Shown piece after piece: positions 5,013 through 5,110 of a stretch of DNA of 5,110 bases; position 1 is the first letter of the stretch; each line of letters opens with the position of its first letter. Below the pieces are notes generated by a model. That model ran no database searches and was not told the DNA's origin. It worked only from the letters and a program-made list of their open reading frames with translations. Position numbers and translations under genes: made by a program. The DNA comes from Prevotellaceae bacterium (GTDB taxonomy: Bacteria; Bacteroidota; Bacteroidia; Bacteroidales; UBA932): the NCBI GenBank assembly GCA_031264875.1, contig JAISDK010000272.1:1-5110 (forward strand), in the 5' to 3' direction.

Positions 5013-5110
5013 ATGGGATTTTCAATGCTATATGACGGTTTCCTGTCTCTTGCCGGAGACAAAGACAACTCAACGCGAAGAATAAAACAGCATTTTGCGG
5101 AATTTGTTCT
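5013..5110 (+). CDS. N-terminal start of an unrecognised protein (cut by window end)
   Basis: ATG 5013 opens a frame that stays open for 32 codons to the window end. It begins MGFSMLYDGFLSLAGDKD and continues with a basic stretch (STRRIKQHF). There is no signal peptide or membrane segment. An in-frame ATG at 5025 is an alternative start. A promoter of the Bacteroidota type lies about 80 bp upstream, which is the best support that this is a gene. The family cannot be recognised from this fragment. Confidence 0.6.
   Translation, partial: MGFSMLYDGFLSLAGDKDNSTRRIKQHFAEFV

Overview
The window most likely comes from a member of the Bacteroidota, probably a Bacteroidales relative. Two intergenic regions carry the phylum's characteristic promoter form (TTTG, an 18-nt spacer, then TAnnTTTG). 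Genes lack convincing Shine-Dalgarno sites, the integrase is of the type common in Bacteroides-group mobile elements, and the UvrD/PcrA helicase starts the way Bacteroidota homologues do. This assignment is an inference from motifs, not from a database match.

Left part (1-1948) looks like the integrase-proximal end of an integrated element. It holds the 3' end of an unrecognised gene, an 89-codon unrecognised gene 3 nt behind it, a strong intrinsic terminator with a UUCG loop, and two CTGGAG-centred palindromes. A tyrosine recombinase follows on the minus strand. Its 5' side has a hairpin over the start codon and spaced direct repeats resembling integrase arm sites, and then comes the 3' end of a tRNA-His gene read in the same direction. 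This tRNA-then-int order is the classic layout of a tRNA-targeting genomic island or prophage, with the element extending left beyond the window. Its cargo is therefore mostly unseen.

Right part (about 2024-5110) looks like host chromosome. The tRNA-His promoter fires leftward. A two-stem dyad lies between it and a 769-codon UvrD/PcrA-type superfamily 1 DNA helicase on the plus strand, complete from Walker A to the C-terminal Tudor-like RNA polymerase-binding domain. About 450 bp without a convincing gene follow, dominated by inverted repeats: a 10-bp dyad, then a roughly 130-bp composite repeat built around a 30-bp near-perfect palindrome that has a relative beside the integrase. A good promoter then precedes the first 32 codons of an unrecognised gene cut off by the window end.

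The helicase and tRNA are housekeeping genes and show no functional link to the element. The tRNA is probably just its insertion target. The most checkable oddity is that the tRNA-His acceptor stem is mismatched at two adjacent pairs, as if its 3' half came from a different tRNA-His, which the integration could explain. No clearly new multi-gene system is visible here.
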